Assembly: GCF_025264685.1 (NCBI RefSeq)
Contig: NZ_CP073721.1
Location: 5,819,001 to 5,883,000 of the forward strand
Source: Dactylosporangium roseum
Lineage (GTDB): Bacteria; Actinomycetota; Actinomycetes; Mycobacteriales; Micromonosporaceae
Reading direction: 5' to 3'
Length of the DNA: 64,000 bases
Positions 43,020 to 52,047 of the stretch are shown one piece after another. Position 1 is the first letter of the stretch, and every line of letters begins with the position of its first letter. Made by a program: the position numbers and the translations under genes. The notes beneath the pieces were generated by a model, which was not told the origin of the DNA, searched no databases, and worked only from the letters and a program-made list of their open reading frames with translations.

Positions 43020-43823
43020 TCACTCGCCGACGGCCTTGAACAGGGCTCCAATCTCGGCCTGAGAAAGGTGCCGCGTGCGGCCCGGTCGAAGGTCGCCGAG
43101 CCGGATCGGGCCGATCTGGGTGCGGATCAGCCGCTGCACCGGGAAGCCGACCGCGTCGAACATGCGCCGCACGATGTGGTTGCGGCCCTCGTGGAGGACG
43201 ACCTCGACGAGCGCCACCTTGCCGTATGCGTCCACGACCCGGAACGCGTCGACCTTGACCGGGCCGTCCTCCAGCTCGACGCCGGCCCTCAACTGCCGCC
43301 CCATCGCACGCGGCACCGGGCCCTGGATCTCCGCCTGGTAGGTCTTCGCCACCTCATACGACGGGTGCATCAGCTTGTGCGCGAGCCCCCCGTCGTTGGT
43401 GAGCAGCAGCAGTCCCTCGCTGTCGGCGTCGAGCCGGCCGACGTGGAACACCCGGGTCGCGATGTTGGGCAGGAAGTCGGCGATCGCATCGCGCCCCTTC
43501 TCGTCGTCCATCGTCGACACGACCCCGCGCGGCTTGTTCAGCGCGAGGTAGACCATCCGCGTGTCGGTGACGAGCCGCTGCCCGTCGACATGGATCGCGT
43601 CGCGGATCGCGTCGGCCTTGTCACCGAGCGTGGCCTCCTTGCCGTTGACGGTGACGCGCCCCTCCTCGATCATGCGCTCGCACGTGCGCCGCGATCCCAG
43701 CCCGGCGGCGGCAAGGATTTTCTGCAGCCGCTCGTCGTCGCGTGGCGGCCGCACATCCGGCGGGGCGTCGAAGGCGGACGCGGTGAATTCTTCAGCATCA
43801 GCGCTGGGCATCGGCGATCTCAT
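43020..43823 (-). CDS. rluB: 23S rRNA pseudouridine synthase, RsuA/RluB family
   Basis: Isomerises a uridine in rRNA, by family most likely 23S. The 267-residue protein has an N-terminal S4 domain (RLQKILAAAGLGSRRTCERM) and the catalytic domain with GRLDADSEGLLLLTNDG, Asp132 being the nucleophile. A disordered leader of about 30 residues precedes S4. The start at 43823 (or 43811) overlaps the end of scpB, so both are translationally coupled, as in other actinobacteria. Confidence 0.92.
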   Translation of the reverse strand: MRSPMPSADAEEFTASAFDAPPDVRPPRDDERLQKILAAAGLGSRRTCERMIEEGRVTVNGKEATLGDKADAIRDAIHVDGQRLVTDTRMVYLALNKPRGVVSTMDDEKGRDAIADFLPNIATRVFHVGRLDADSEGLLLLTNDGGLAHKLMHPSYEVAKTYQAEIQGPVPRAMGRQLRAGVELEDGPVKVDAFRVVDAYGKVALVEVVLHEGRNHIVRRMFDAVGFPVQRLIRTQIGPIRLGDLRPGRTRHLSQAEIGALFKAVGE

Positions 43824-45315
43824 CTATGTCGTCGGGAAGGAACGGGGCGAGCGGGGGCAACTGGTCGACACTGTCCAGGCCGAGCTTCTCCAGGAACAGC
43901 GTGGTCGTGCGGTAGAGATGCGCCCCGCTTTCGGGCTCACTCCCGACCTCCTCGATCAGGCCCCTCGTTACCAGCGTACGGACCACACCGTCACAGTTGA
44001 CCCCCCGGATGGCAGAGATGCGGGACCGGGTCACCGGCTGCTTGTACGCGACCACGGCAAGTGTCTCCAGCGCCGCCTGCGTCAGCCGGACCTGCTGCCC
44101 GTCGAGGACGAACTTCTCAACGTAGCTCGCATACTCGGGCCGGGTGTACAGCCGCCAGCCCCCGGCGACGCGTCGAAGATCAAACCCAAGCCCCAGGGAG
44201 GTGTACTGCCCGGAGATGTCCTCCAGCGCCCCGCGTACCCGATCGACAGGCTGCTCGAGCACCTGGGCGAGGGAGACTTCGGTGGCAGGCTCGTCGACGA
44301 TGAGCAGAATGGCCTCGACCGCACCACGCAGCTCGGCGTCGGACATGGCGACCGGCACTTCGGGCGCGCCAGGCTCGCCACCTGCGGATGCTGGAGCGCT
44401 GCGACCCTCCTGGAGATCTATCTCCTCCAAGATCAACTGGCTGTCACCGCGCTGTGGAGCGTTCTGGTCGTCCTGGCGACCAGAACGCTCCACACTCCGC
44501 TCCGCCTCCCCCGGGACCGCCCCGTCGGCTGCGCGTATGTCCGATGAATCGGAAATGTCCGGAATGGCGGAGCGATCCGAGGGAACGCCAGAGCCAACAG
44601 CCCCTTCAGCCCACTCGGCATCCCCGACTCGCTCCGCGCCCCCGGCCCACTCCGCCTCGCCGGTCTGCTCCGGGGCGGTGGCGTCGGCCGACTCGGCCGC
44701 AGGATCTGCGGTCTCCTCCCCCGGCTTCTCGGCGGACGACGAGGCGTCGGGCTCCAAAACAGCGATCTCGAAGGCACTCGTCTCGGGGGCGGCACCATCC
44801 ACACCAGCAGGCTCACACTCGGGCTCGGAGGAATCCGGAGCGACAGGCTCCGCAATGACTGCCGCCGAACCAGCACCCGCGGACTCGACCATCCCTGTAC
44901 CGGGCTCCGAAACAGCGATCTCGGAAGCAGCCGCGCCCGAACCAAGCGCCTCCGAATCAGCCGGCCCCGACACAGCCACATCCGAACCAACCGTGCTCGA
45001 ACCAGCCGACCCCGACACAGCCACATCCGAGACAGCCAAATCCGAGACAGCCACGCTCGAACCAACTGTGCTCGAACCAGCAGACTCCGAGGCAACCGTC
45101 TCCGAGGGAGCGGCACCCGAGGGAGCAGCGTCCGAGGCAGCCAACCCCGAGGCAGCCAAACCTGAGGGAGCGGCGTCCGGAGGTTCCGCGGGCTCGACAG
45201 CATCCGCAGGCGGCTCGGGAGCGCGAGGTTCCGGGGCCGGGGGCTTGGGGCGCTCCCACGGCGGCACCCAGTTTGCCGCCTGGTCGGCGAGCGACCGCCG
45301 GTCGTCCTGATTCAC
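43798..45315 (-). CDS. scpB: Segregation and condensation protein B with a long N-terminal tail
   Basis: ScpB dimers join ScpA and SMC to form the condensin complex. The winged-helix ScpB domain occupies only residues 324-505 (MSDAELRGAVEAILLIVDEP, TQAALETLAVVAYKQPVTR, RGLIEEVG). Before it lies a 323-residue low-complexity acidic tail rich in Ala, Ser, Glu and Pro, including eighteen five-residue units starting with Ser (51-140). GTG 45315 overlaps the scpA stop, and the frame is open throughout, so the tail is probably made. Usual ScpB length is about 190-250 residues. A shorter start at 44346 cannot be excluded. Confidence 0.9.
   Translation of the reverse strand: MNQDDRRSLADQAANWVPPWERPKPPAPEPRAPEPPADAVEPAEPPDAAPSGLAASGLAASDAAPSGAAPSETVASESAGSSTVGSSVAVSDLAVSDVAVSGSAGSSTVGSDVAVSGPADSEALGSGAAASEIAVSEPGTGMVESAGAGSAAVIAEPVAPDSSEPECEPAGVDGAAPETSAFEIAVLEPDASSSAEKPGEETADPAAESADATAPEQTGEAEWAGGAERVGDAEWAEGAVGSGVPSDRSAIPDISDSSDIRAADGAVPGEAERSVERSGRQDDQNAPQRGDSQLILEEIDLQEGRSAPASAGGEPGAPEVPVAMSDAELRGAVEAILLIVDEPATEVSLAQVLEQPVDRVRGALEDISGQYTSLGLGFDLRRVAGGWRLYTRPEYASYVEKFVLDGQQVRLTQAALETLAVVAYKQPVTRSRISAIRGVNCDGVVRTLVTRGLIEEVGSEPESGAHLYRTTTLFLEKLGLDSVDQLPPLAPFLPDDIDEIADAQR
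44896..45165 (-). repeat. Eighteen 15-bp units encoding Ser-x-x-Ala-x pentads in scpB
   Basis: Residues 51-140 of ScpB read as 18 uninterrupted pentads each starting with Ser, for example SGLAA, SDAAP, SDLAV, SDVAV, SSTVG; position 4 is usually Ala or Val. At DNA level this is a degenerate 15-bp periodicity over 270 bases. Some units (SSTVG, SDVAV, SGLAA) occur twice, indicating duplications. Confidence 0.8.
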
Positions 45316-46328
45316 TCGTCCACCTCGCTGTCCACGTCAACCGCGCCCACCGTCGCCGGCCCGGCCGCCAGAGAACCCGCCAGAGAACCCGCCGGAGCAC
45401 CCTCCAGAGGCTGATCCAGAGAACCCGCAGCAGAGCCCGCCGGAGCCGCCGACGGGGCGGGCGCGGGAGCGGGAGCGCCTTCGTACTCCTCGACCTCGAT
45501 CGAGACGTTCGTGTCGTCGGTGCCGATCCAGCGGACCACCAACTCGCCCAGCGCCTGAACCTGCTCGAAGCTCACCAGGTTTTCCCGGTACAGCTCCAAC
45601 AGTGCCAGGAATCGGGCCACCACCTCGAGCGTCGAGCCGCAGTCCACGCACAGGGCGCTGAAGGTCGCCTCGCGCTGCTCGATCAGCCGATCCTTCACGA
45701 TGTTGGCGTGCTCCCGAACGCTGACCCGCACCATGTGGATGTGCGCGATCGACACGACCGGCGGCGGCTTGGGCGTGAACGCCTTCAGCGCCAGCTTCAG
45801 CAGCCGCTGCGGGCCGACGCCGAGCACGAGGTCCGGCAGCGCCTCGGCGTACCGCGGTTCGAGCGACACCGACCGCGGATAGCGCCGCGAGCCCACCGCC
45901 TCCAGGCCGGAGATGTGCGCGGCCGCCTCCTTGAATGCCTTGTACTGCAAGAGTCGCGCGAACAGCAGGTCCCGCGCCTCCAGCAGGGCCAGGTCCTCCT
46001 CGTTCTCCACCGTCGCCGACGGCAGCAGGCGGGCGGCCTTGAGGTCGAGCAGCGTGGCGGCGACGACGAGGAACTCCGACGCCTCGTCGAGGTCCCAGTC
46101 GTCGCCCATCGCCCGGATGTACGCGATGAAGTCGTCGGTCACCGTGTGCAGCGCGACCTCGGTGACGTCGAGCTTGTGCTTGCCGATGAGCTGCAGCAGC
46201 AGGTCGAACGGCCCGGTGAAGTTGGCCAGCTTGACCTGGAAGCCCGAAGTCGAGGCGGCCTCGACAATCCCAGGAGGGGCATCCGTGGGAGGGGCTGCGG
46301 GATCGGTCACCGGAGAAACGTAGCGCAA
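45312..46328 (-). CDS. scpA: Segregation and condensation protein A
   Basis: The kleisin that links SMC heads and binds ScpB. The 338-residue protein has the ScpA N-terminal region FTGPFDLLLQLIGKHKLDVT, DEASEFLVVAATLLDLKAAR, and the C-terminal winged helix around FLALLELYRENLVSFEQVQ. The last 60 residues are an Ala/Pro/Gly-rich tail similar in composition to the start of the ScpB extension. The TTG at 46328 and GTG at 46310 are both possible starts; neither has a good ribosome signal. It follows parA by 17 bases. Confidence 0.93.
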   Translation of the reverse strand: MRYVSPVTDPAAPPTDAPPGIVEAASTSGFQVKLANFTGPFDLLLQLIGKHKLDVTEVALHTVTDDFIAYIRAMGDDWDLDEASEFLVVAATLLDLKAARLLPSATVENEEDLALLEARDLLFARLLQYKAFKEAAAHISGLEAVGSRRYPRSVSLEPRYAEALPDLVLGVGPQRLLKLALKAFTPKPPPVVSIAHIHMVRVSVREHANIVKDRLIEQREATFSALCVDCGSTLEVVARFLALLELYRENLVSFEQVQALGELVVRWIGTDDTNVSIEVEEYEGAPAPAPAPSAAPAGSAAGSLDQPLEGAPAGSLAGSLAAGPATVGAVDVDSEVDE

Positions 46329-46344
46329 GAACCGCGATGAGCCG

Positions 46345-47280
46345 CTACAAGCGCCGCTCGGCCTGCTGGGCGATCACCTCACGGGCGAGCTGCCGGTAGT
46401 TGCGGGCGCCCGAGGAGGCCGGATCGAGCACGGTGATCGGCGCGCCGGCGACGGTCGACTCGGGGAACTTGACCGTCTTGGTGATCACGGTCTGGTAGAC
46501 CTTGTCGCCGAACGCCTCCACGACCCGCTGGAGCACCTGGCGGCAGTGGGTGGTGCGGCTGTCGTACATGGTGGCGAGGATGCCCTCGAGCTCGAGGTCG
46601 AAGTTGAGCCGCTCGCGCACCTTGTCGATGGTGTCGAGCAGCAGCGCGACGCCACGAAGTGAGAAGAATTCACATTCCAGCGGGATCATCACGCCGTGCG
46701 CCACCGTGAGCGCGTTGATCGCCAGCAGGCCGAGGGACGGCTGGCAGTCGATCAGGATGAAGTCGTACTCCTTGAGCACCGGACGCAGCACCCGGGCCAG
46801 GGCCATCTCGCGTGCGACCTCGGTGACGAGCTGGATCTCGGCGGCGGACAGGTCGATGTTGGCCGGCAGCAGGTGCAGGCCCGCGATATCCGTCTTGATC
46901 CGGATGTCCTCGACCGTCACGTCCGAGTCCATCAGGATGTTGTAGATCGTCAGGTCGAGATTGTGCGGGTTCACCCCGAGCCCGACCGAGAGCGCGCCCT
47001 GCGGGTCGAAGTCGACGAGCAGCACCCGCCGCCCGTATTCCGCCAGCGCCGCCCCCAGGTTGATGGTCGACGTGGTCTTGCCCACGCCGCCCTTCTGGTT
47101 GGCCATGGCGATGATCCGCGCCGGGCCGTGCCGGTCCATCGGCATCGGCTCGGGGATCGGCTTGCGCATCGTGTATGCCGTCGGGTCGGCAGGACCCAAC
47201 TCCGCACCGAGGTCAAGCGATGCCTGCTCGGCGCGCATCGTGGTGGTCCACGACTCCGCCTGGTCACCCATGCCTGTCAT
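46345..47280 (-). CDS. parA: ParA-family chromosome partitioning ATPase
   Basis: A 311-residue ParA/Soj-type ATPase with the deviant Walker A box ANQKGGVGKTTSTINLGAAL, Walker A' LVDFDPQGALSVGLG and Walker B ILIDCQPSLG. An N-terminal extension of about 50 residues precedes the ATPase. This is the ParA-like gene that leads the scpA-scpB operon in actinobacteria and is distinct from the origin-proximal parAB pair; no parB is adjacent. ATG 47280 follows GGGGCGAAG. It is divergent from the kinase gene. Confidence 0.92.
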   Translation of the reverse strand: MTGMGDQAESWTTTMRAEQASLDLGAELGPADPTAYTMRKPIPEPMPMDRHGPARIIAMANQKGGVGKTTSTINLGAALAEYGRRVLLVDFDPQGALSVGLGVNPHNLDLTIYNILMDSDVTVEDIRIKTDIAGLHLLPANIDLSAAEIQLVTEVAREMALARVLRPVLKEYDFILIDCQPSLGLLAINALTVAHGVMIPLECEFFSLRGVALLLDTIDKVRERLNFDLELEGILATMYDSRTTHCRQVLQRVVEAFGDKVYQTVITKTVKFPESTVAGAPITVLDPASSGARNYRQLAREVIAQQAERRL

Positions 47281-47449
47281 CGCTATCTTCGCCCCTCCGC
47301 GGCGGGCCGTCTCCACCCTCGGGCCAGATCGGCGTCGGCGATCTGGGGAAGCGAGTCGACCGTTGCCCGACTGTACGTCACTGCAGGGTACATACGGCAC
47401 AGTGCGCCTCGGCGTGTCGCGAAGCTCATCGTTGGGTACGGTCATCCAC

Positions 47450-48724
47450 GTGTTGGGACCAGGGGACGTGCTCGGCGACCGCTACCGCCTCGAGGAGTTC
47501 GTCGCCAGCGGCGGCATGGGGCAGGTGTTCCGCGCCACCGACACGACGCTCGGCCGGACGGTCGCGGTCAAGGTGTTGCTGCCGGGGCACACGAGCAACG
47601 GCGAGTTCGGCAGCCGGTTCCGCGCCGAGGCGCGCATCATGGCCGCGATCGGGCATCCGGGTGTCGTCGGCGTCTACGACTACGGCGAGACGTCCGAGGG
47701 CACGATGTTCCTGGTCATGACCTTCGTCGACGGACGGCCGCTGGGTGAGCGGATCGCCCGTGAGGGTGCGCTGCCGGTCGACGAGACGCTCACGATCGTG
47801 GCCCAGGCGGCCGAGGCGCTGCAGGCCGCGCATGCGAAGGGCGTCATCCACCGCGACGTGAAGCCGAGCAACCTGCTCGTGGCCGACGACGGCACGGTGA
47901 CGCTGGTCGACTTCGGTGTCGCCCGCTCGTCGTCCGTGACGTCCGTCACGAAGGTCAACGCGGTCATCGGCACCGCCCTCTACATGTCGCCCGAGCAGGC
48001 GCGTGGCGGGACGATCTCGCCGTCGACGGACATCTACGCGCTCGGCGCGGTGGCGTACCACTGCCTCACCGGCGCACCCCCGTTCAGCGGCAACTCGCCG
48101 CTGGAGATCGCGGTCAAGCACCTGCACGAGGAGCCGCCACCGCTGCCCGACGACCTCCCCGTCGCGGCGCGGGCGCTGGTCGAGCAAGCGATGGAGAAGG
48201 ACCCCGAGGCCCGGTTCCCCTCGGCCGCCGCGATGGCCGTCGCGGCCCGTGAGGCGCAGAACGGGGTCGTACGTGCCGTGCGCGCGTCGTCGCCGTCGGT
48301 CTCCGACACGGCCGAGCTGGTCGCGGACGACCTGGACGACGACGAGGCGCCGCGCCGCCCGGCGTGGTTCCCGGTGGCGGTCGGCCTGGCCCTGGCCGCC
48401 CTCGCCGTCGGGGTGATCCTGGCCCTGATCGCGCTGACCCGCGAGGCCCTGGACACCGACATCGGCCCCGCGACCGTCCCCAGCAAGTCCGCGGGTGTGA
48501 TCCCGGCGGCGTCGACGCCGGCGCCCGACGGCGGGGCCGCCACACGTACCGGATGGGCGTCCACGTCGCCGTCGGCCTCGGCGGTCGCCTCGTCCGCGGC
48601 GCCCAGCTCCCCCGCGCCGCAGAGCGAGCCACCGCGGTCGTCCCCCGCGCCCGGTCCGACGTCGGACGCCCCGCCGCCGTCGCCGGACAAGTCCCCGACG
48701 CTGGACAAGTCCCCGACGCCGTAG
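47450..48724 (+). CDS. Membrane-anchored Ser/Thr protein kinase
   Basis: A Hanks-type kinase of 424 residues from GTG 47450. The glycine loop is ASGGMGQVF (19-27), the ATP-binding Lys is 41, HRDVKPSN has the catalytic Asp136 and DFG begins at 154. A single membrane helix spans about 306-329, followed by a Ser/Pro/Thr-rich extracellular tail without PASTA repeats. TTG 47432 is an alternative start; no clear ribosome site serves either. It is divergent from parA and is followed by the sigma factor gene after 67 bases. Substrates are unknown. Confidence 0.9.
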   Translation: MLGPGDVLGDRYRLEEFVASGGMGQVFRATDTTLGRTVAVKVLLPGHTSNGEFGSRFRAEARIMAAIGHPGVVGVYDYGETSEGTMFLVMTFVDGRPLGERIAREGALPVDETLTIVAQAAEALQAAHAKGVIHRDVKPSNLLVADDGTVTLVDFGVARSSSVTSVTKVNAVIGTALYMSPEQARGGTISPSTDIYALGAVAYHCLTGAPPFSGNSPLEIAVKHLHEEPPPLPDDLPVAARALVEQAMEKDPEARFPSAAAMAVAAREAQNGVVRAVRASSPSVSDTAELVADDLDDDEAPRRPAWFPVAVGLALAALAVGVILALIALTREALDTDIGPATVPSKSAGVIPAASTPAPDGGAATRTGWASTSPSASAVASSAAPSSPAPQSEPPRSSPAPGPTSDAPPPSPDKSPTLDKSPTP

Positions 48725-48791
48725 TTCACCGAGACGTGCAACCCTGCCCGGGCCGACTCCGTCTACCCCCGGACGAAGGGAGCCCAGACGG

Positions 48792-49418
48792 GTGAACCAA
48801 GACGACGAGGCGCACTTCCGGGATTTCGTCGCCGCGCGATTCGACGGGCTGCGCTCGCTCGCCTACCTGACGTGCGGGGACTGGCACACGGCCGAGGACG
48901 CCGTGGCCGCCTCCCTGGCAAAGCTGTACGTGCGCTGGACCAAGGTCGACACCCCGTTGGCATATGCGCGGCGGGCGATCGTGCACACCCTGGTCGACGA
49001 GAGCCGCCGGCCGTGGCGCCGCCGGGAGCGGCCGGCCGGGCACAGCCTGCCGGACCTGCCCGGGCCCGACCACGCCGACCAGGTCGACGAGCGGATCCGC
49101 ATCCGCGCGGCGCTCGCCCGGATGGCGCCCGGCCAGCGCGCCGTGCTCGTCCTGCGCTACTACGAGGGGCTGAGCGTTGAAGAGACCGCCGAGGTGCTCG
49201 GCCGCCAGCCGGGCACCGTCAAGAGTCAGACCGCCAGGGGGCTCGCCGCGCTCCGCGCGCTGCTCGGCACGGACGAGCTCCGGGTCACGGACGGCCTTGC
49301 TGACGGTCACCCCGCAGGCATCGAGGAGAACAGGAGGGAAGGGCATGGCACCCCAGGATCTGCGTACTCTGCTGACCTCGGCCAGGGACGACGCGCCGCC
49401 ACCGCGGCTCAGCGTTGA
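48792..49418 (+). CDS. ECF sigma factor, SigE family
   Basis: A 208-residue RNA polymerase sigma factor. Region 2 is FVAARFDGLRSLAYLTCGD with AEDAVAASLAKLYVRW; region 4 is LARMAPGQRAVLVLRYYEG followed by SVEETAEVLGRQPGTVKSQT. The last 45 residues are an atypical tail that overlaps the next gene by 74 bases. Actinobacteria have many SigE-type genes followed by a membrane partner. GTG 48792 has GAAGGGAG upstream at a rather long spacing. Targets are unknown. Confidence 0.9.
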   Translation: MNQDDEAHFRDFVAARFDGLRSLAYLTCGDWHTAEDAVAASLAKLYVRWTKVDTPLAYARRAIVHTLVDESRRPWRRRERPAGHSLPDLPGPDHADQVDERIRIRAALARMAPGQRAVLVLRYYEGLSVEETAEVLGRQPGTVKSQTARGLAALRALLGTDELRVTDGLADGHPAGIEENRREGHGTPGSAYSADLGQGRRAATAAQR

Positions 49419-50517
49419 CGACATCACCGCCGCGGGCCGGCGCCTCGAGCGGCGCCGGCGCCGGCTCGCCCTGCTCTCGTCGGCCGGCGGCGGTGTCGTC
49501 GCCGCGATCGCGGCCGCGGCGGCGGTGCTGGTGCTCAACGACCCCGCGCCGATGACATCCGCGCTCGGCCCGAGCCACCTGCCGGGCATGCGGTCGTCGG
49601 CGGAGCCGGCCGAGTTCGCCGCCGCGCCCGCGTTCACCACGACCTACCGGGGCTACCCCGCCGGGCGGTACTTCGTCAGCGACCCGGACCTGGTGACCAC
49701 CGCCTATCAGCAGTCCACGATCGCGCCGGTGTCGCCCACGCCGACCCCGTCGATGTCGGCGCCGGCGGTCAGGACGAAGGCGTCCGGCGGTGTGCTCGTC
49801 GTGTACCGCGAGCACGCGTTCGAGCCGAAGATGTTCGATCCGGCGGAGCGGATCCAGTTGCGCGGGTCCGTCGGGCTGCTGCACTACGCCGCCGGGCCGG
49901 GGGCATCTTCCGCGTTGACGGCGGAGACGTTCAAGCGGTACAGCCGGCCCGGCGGCGGGATTCCGACGCTGGCGTGGCAGTACACCGACGACGCCTGGGC
50001 GGCGATCTACTGGTCGCCGGGGGAGGACGCGCCGACCGTGGCGGAGCTGACGGCGATCGCCGACGGGCTCACGCCCGCGCAGCCGAAGGAGTTCCGGATC
50101 GGCTTCCGGCTGAAGACCCCGCCGCAGCGGTACTCCCTGGCGGCCGCGAGCTTCGGCCAGGACTCCCCCGACGGCGGCACGCTCATCTCGTCGGTCCGGC
50201 TCACGCTGAGGCCGCCCCAGGTGCCGCTCACCGGGATGATCGACTTCGAGACGCTCGGCGCGATCACCCTCTCCGTCGGCGTGAACCAGTCCGGCGACCC
50301 TTCGCCCCTGGCCGGCAGCCCGGCCAAACCGGCCTGCACGGCGGGCACGCTGGTGTGCACCCGGCCGGCCGGCGACCGGACGTACGTGCGAGTCGAGGGC
50401 GACAGCACGAAGCTGTTCCCGCCCGGCCTGACCGTCGAGCTGACGACCGTCATGGATCCGGCGGACCCCGACGACCGCGGTAGCTGGCCCCCGGTGACAG
50501 AGGTCTTCACCGGGTAG
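49345..50517 (+). CDS. Membrane protein, putative partner (anti-sigma) of the ECF sigma factor
   Basis: A 390-residue protein with a cytoplasmic N-terminus of about 45 residues (LRTLLTSARDDAPPPRLSVD, then an arginine cluster), one membrane helix near 46-68, and a long extracellular part without a domain I know. AGGAGGGAAGGG precedes ATG 49345. Position and topology are those of anti-sigma-like proteins after SigE-family genes, but no zinc-binding HxxxCxxC motif is present, so the control function is inferred only from arrangement. Confidence 0.75.
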   Translation: MAPQDLRTLLTSARDDAPPPRLSVDDITAAGRRLERRRRRLALLSSAGGGVVAAIAAAAAVLVLNDPAPMTSALGPSHLPGMRSSAEPAEFAAAPAFTTTYRGYPAGRYFVSDPDLVTTAYQQSTIAPVSPTPTPSMSAPAVRTKASGGVLVVYREHAFEPKMFDPAERIQLRGSVGLLHYAAGPGASSALTAETFKRYSRPGGGIPTLAWQYTDDAWAAIYWSPGEDAPTVAELTAIADGLTPAQPKEFRIGFRLKTPPQRYSLAAASFGQDSPDGGTLISSVRLTLRPPQVPLTGMIDFETLGAITLSVGVNQSGDPSPLAGSPAKPACTAGTLVCTRPAGDRTYVRVEGDSTKLFPPGLTVELTTVMDPADPDDRGSWPPVTEVFTG

Positions 50518-50744
50518 CGGCGGTCACAGCACCTCGCCGAAAAAACCGCGTGCGCGGACGGCGTGGTGCTGTTACCGTTTTGGCATGCGTTTCTGAGCCC
50601 ACCGACGCCGCGCGTGCCGCCGCTGCCCTGACGCAGCAGGCTGGCCCCCGTTGTGGGTTTCTGCTGATCCCCGCTTCGCGTTTCCGCGCGGCCGCAGCCT
50701 GTCCGCTCGCCGCTTCCAGCACCGTTTTCGCGAAGGAGACGCTC

Positions 50745-50966
50745 ATGCCTGCTCGTTCCGCCAAGCCGTCCTCGCCCGCCGCCGAATCCGACCGGGTGTC
50801 CGCGGAGGAGTCCGAGGACCGTCCGTCGAACCCGCTCGAGGCGATCCGCCGCGCTCAGGCCAACCGCTCCCTCCCGCCCGGCTCGGGCGGCCGGGGCGGC
50901 GCTCGCGGCGGCGCCGGCAAGGGCGCCACCCCGAAGGCCCCCAGAATGTACAACCGCCACAAGTAA
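50745..50966 (+). CDS. Small basic protein of unknown function
   Basis: A 73-residue protein rich in Arg, Gly, Ser and Pro, ending in APRMYNRHK. GAAGGAGA lies six bases before ATG 50745, which favours this start although the frame is open further upstream to 50550. It looks disordered and could bind nucleic acid. The 227 bases before it hold no other gene. A large inverted repeat begins 15 bases after its stop. Confidence 0.65.
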   Translation: MPARSAKPSSPAAESDRVSAEESEDRPSNPLEAIRRAQANRSLPPGSGGRGGARGGAGKGATPKAPRMYNRHK

Positions 50967-50980
50967 CCGCCACGCCCTGC

Positions 50981-51075
50981 CCTTTTGTGCGTCGATCTTG
51001 CAGTTGTGGTGCCTCGACACTCCCACGATGTCCGGGTTTGTCCGGCACCACAACTGCAAGATCAACGCGAAAAGG
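50981..51075. repeat. Large intergenic inverted repeat, possible terminator
   Basis: Arms at about 50981-51013 and 51044-51075 are almost fully complementary; the inner 20 bases, ending in TTGTGGTGCC, pair without mismatch with the segment beginning GGCACCACAA. The outer ends start with CCTTTT and finish with AAAAGG. The loop is about 30 bases. It lies between convergent genes and could stop transcription from both sides. I recall similar palindromes in many Micromonosporaceae intergenic regions, so it may be a REP- or MITE-like family member. Confidence 0.85.
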
Positions 51076-51084
51076 GGGTGCGGG

Positions 51085-52038
51085 TCAGCGGGCCCGGGGG
51101 TGTGCGGTCGCGTACACCTCACGGAGCTTGTCGACCGTGACCAGCGTGTAGACCTGGGTGGTCGTCACCGAGGCGTGGCCGAGCAGCTCCTGCACGACGC
51201 GGATGTCGGCGCCGCCGTCCAGCAGGTGCGTGGCGAACGAGTGGCGCAGCGTGTGCGGTGAGACGCCGGTGGGGCCGTCGACCGGCAGCCCGGCCCGCAC
51301 CGCCGACTTGCGCAGGATCGTCCAGGCGCTCTGCCGGGACAGCGCGCCGCCGCGCGCGTTGAGGAACACCGCCGGCACCCCGCGGCCGTTCGTGACGAGC
51401 GCCGGGCGGCTGCGGACCAGGTAGGCGTCCAGCGCCGAGCGCGCGTAGCTGCCCATCGGCACGAGCCGGGTCTTGCCGCCCTTGCCGCGCAGCAGCACCA
51501 TGCCGTGCCGGCCGGTGAGATCGAGGTCGTCGATTGCGATGCCGACCGCCTCGGAGATGCGCGCGCCGGTGCCGTACAGGAACTCCAGCAGCGCCCGGTC
51601 GCGCATGCCCAGCGGCCCGCTGCCGTCGGGGACGGCGAGCAGCCGCGCGACCTGGTCCACGTCGAGCGCCTTCGGCAGCCGCTTCGGCAGTGACGGCGGC
51701 TTCACCTCGCGCGAGGGGTCGTTCGGCGCGAGGCCCTCCAGCAGCAGGAACCGGTGCAGGCCGCGCACGGCGCTGGCCGCCCGGGCCGCGGACGACGCCG
51801 ACAGGGCGGGCGCGCCGGAGCGCAGCGCGGCGACGTGCCCGGCGATGTCCCGCGCGGACACGTCGGCGAGATCCTTGACGCCGGCCTCCGCCAGCCACTC
51901 GACGTAACGGTCGAGGTCCCGGCGGTAGGACGCGAGCGTGTTCACGGCGAGCGCCCGCTCGACGGTCAGGTGGTCCAGGTACGTGTCGACGGCACGGCGC
52001 AGCACCGCGCTGATCTCGTCCGTGCCGCCGACCGCCAC
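51085..52038 (-). CDS. xerD: Site-specific tyrosine recombinase XerD
   Basis: Resolves chromosome dimers at dif together with XerC. The 317-residue protein has the SAM-like N-terminal domain ([20 protein letters not shown]) and all catalytic residues: Arg in GTGARISEA, Lys in GKGGKTR, HxxR in [12 protein letters not shown], His in LGHASVTTT and the Tyr nucleophile in QVYT. It lies between ald and parA as in other actinobacteria, although here kinase and sigma genes are inserted on the other strand. The GTG start at 52038 has a weak signal. Confidence 0.93.
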   Translation of the reverse strand: MAVGGTDEISAVLRRAVDTYLDHLTVERALAVNTLASYRRDLDRYVEWLAEAGVKDLADVSARDIAGHVAALRSGAPALSASSAARAASAVRGLHRFLLLEGLAPNDPSREVKPPSLPKRLPKALDVDQVARLLAVPDGSGPLGMRDRALLEFLYGTGARISEAVGIAIDDLDLTGRHGMVLLRGKGGKTRLVPMGSYARSALDAYLVRSRPALVTNGRGVPAVFLNARGGALSRQSAWTILRKSAVRAGLPVDGPTGVSPHTLRHSFATHLLDGGADIRVVQELLGHASVTTTQVYTLVTVDKLREVYATAHPRAR

Positions 52039-52047
52039 CTGATCGTT

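Noticed and set aside
44144-45310. A plus-strand frame of 388 codons opposite scpB with repeated Ser/Glu/Pro units
   Set aside because: It mirrors the pentad repeats of scpB on the other strand; scpB has the domain, coupling and start, the antisense frame has none.
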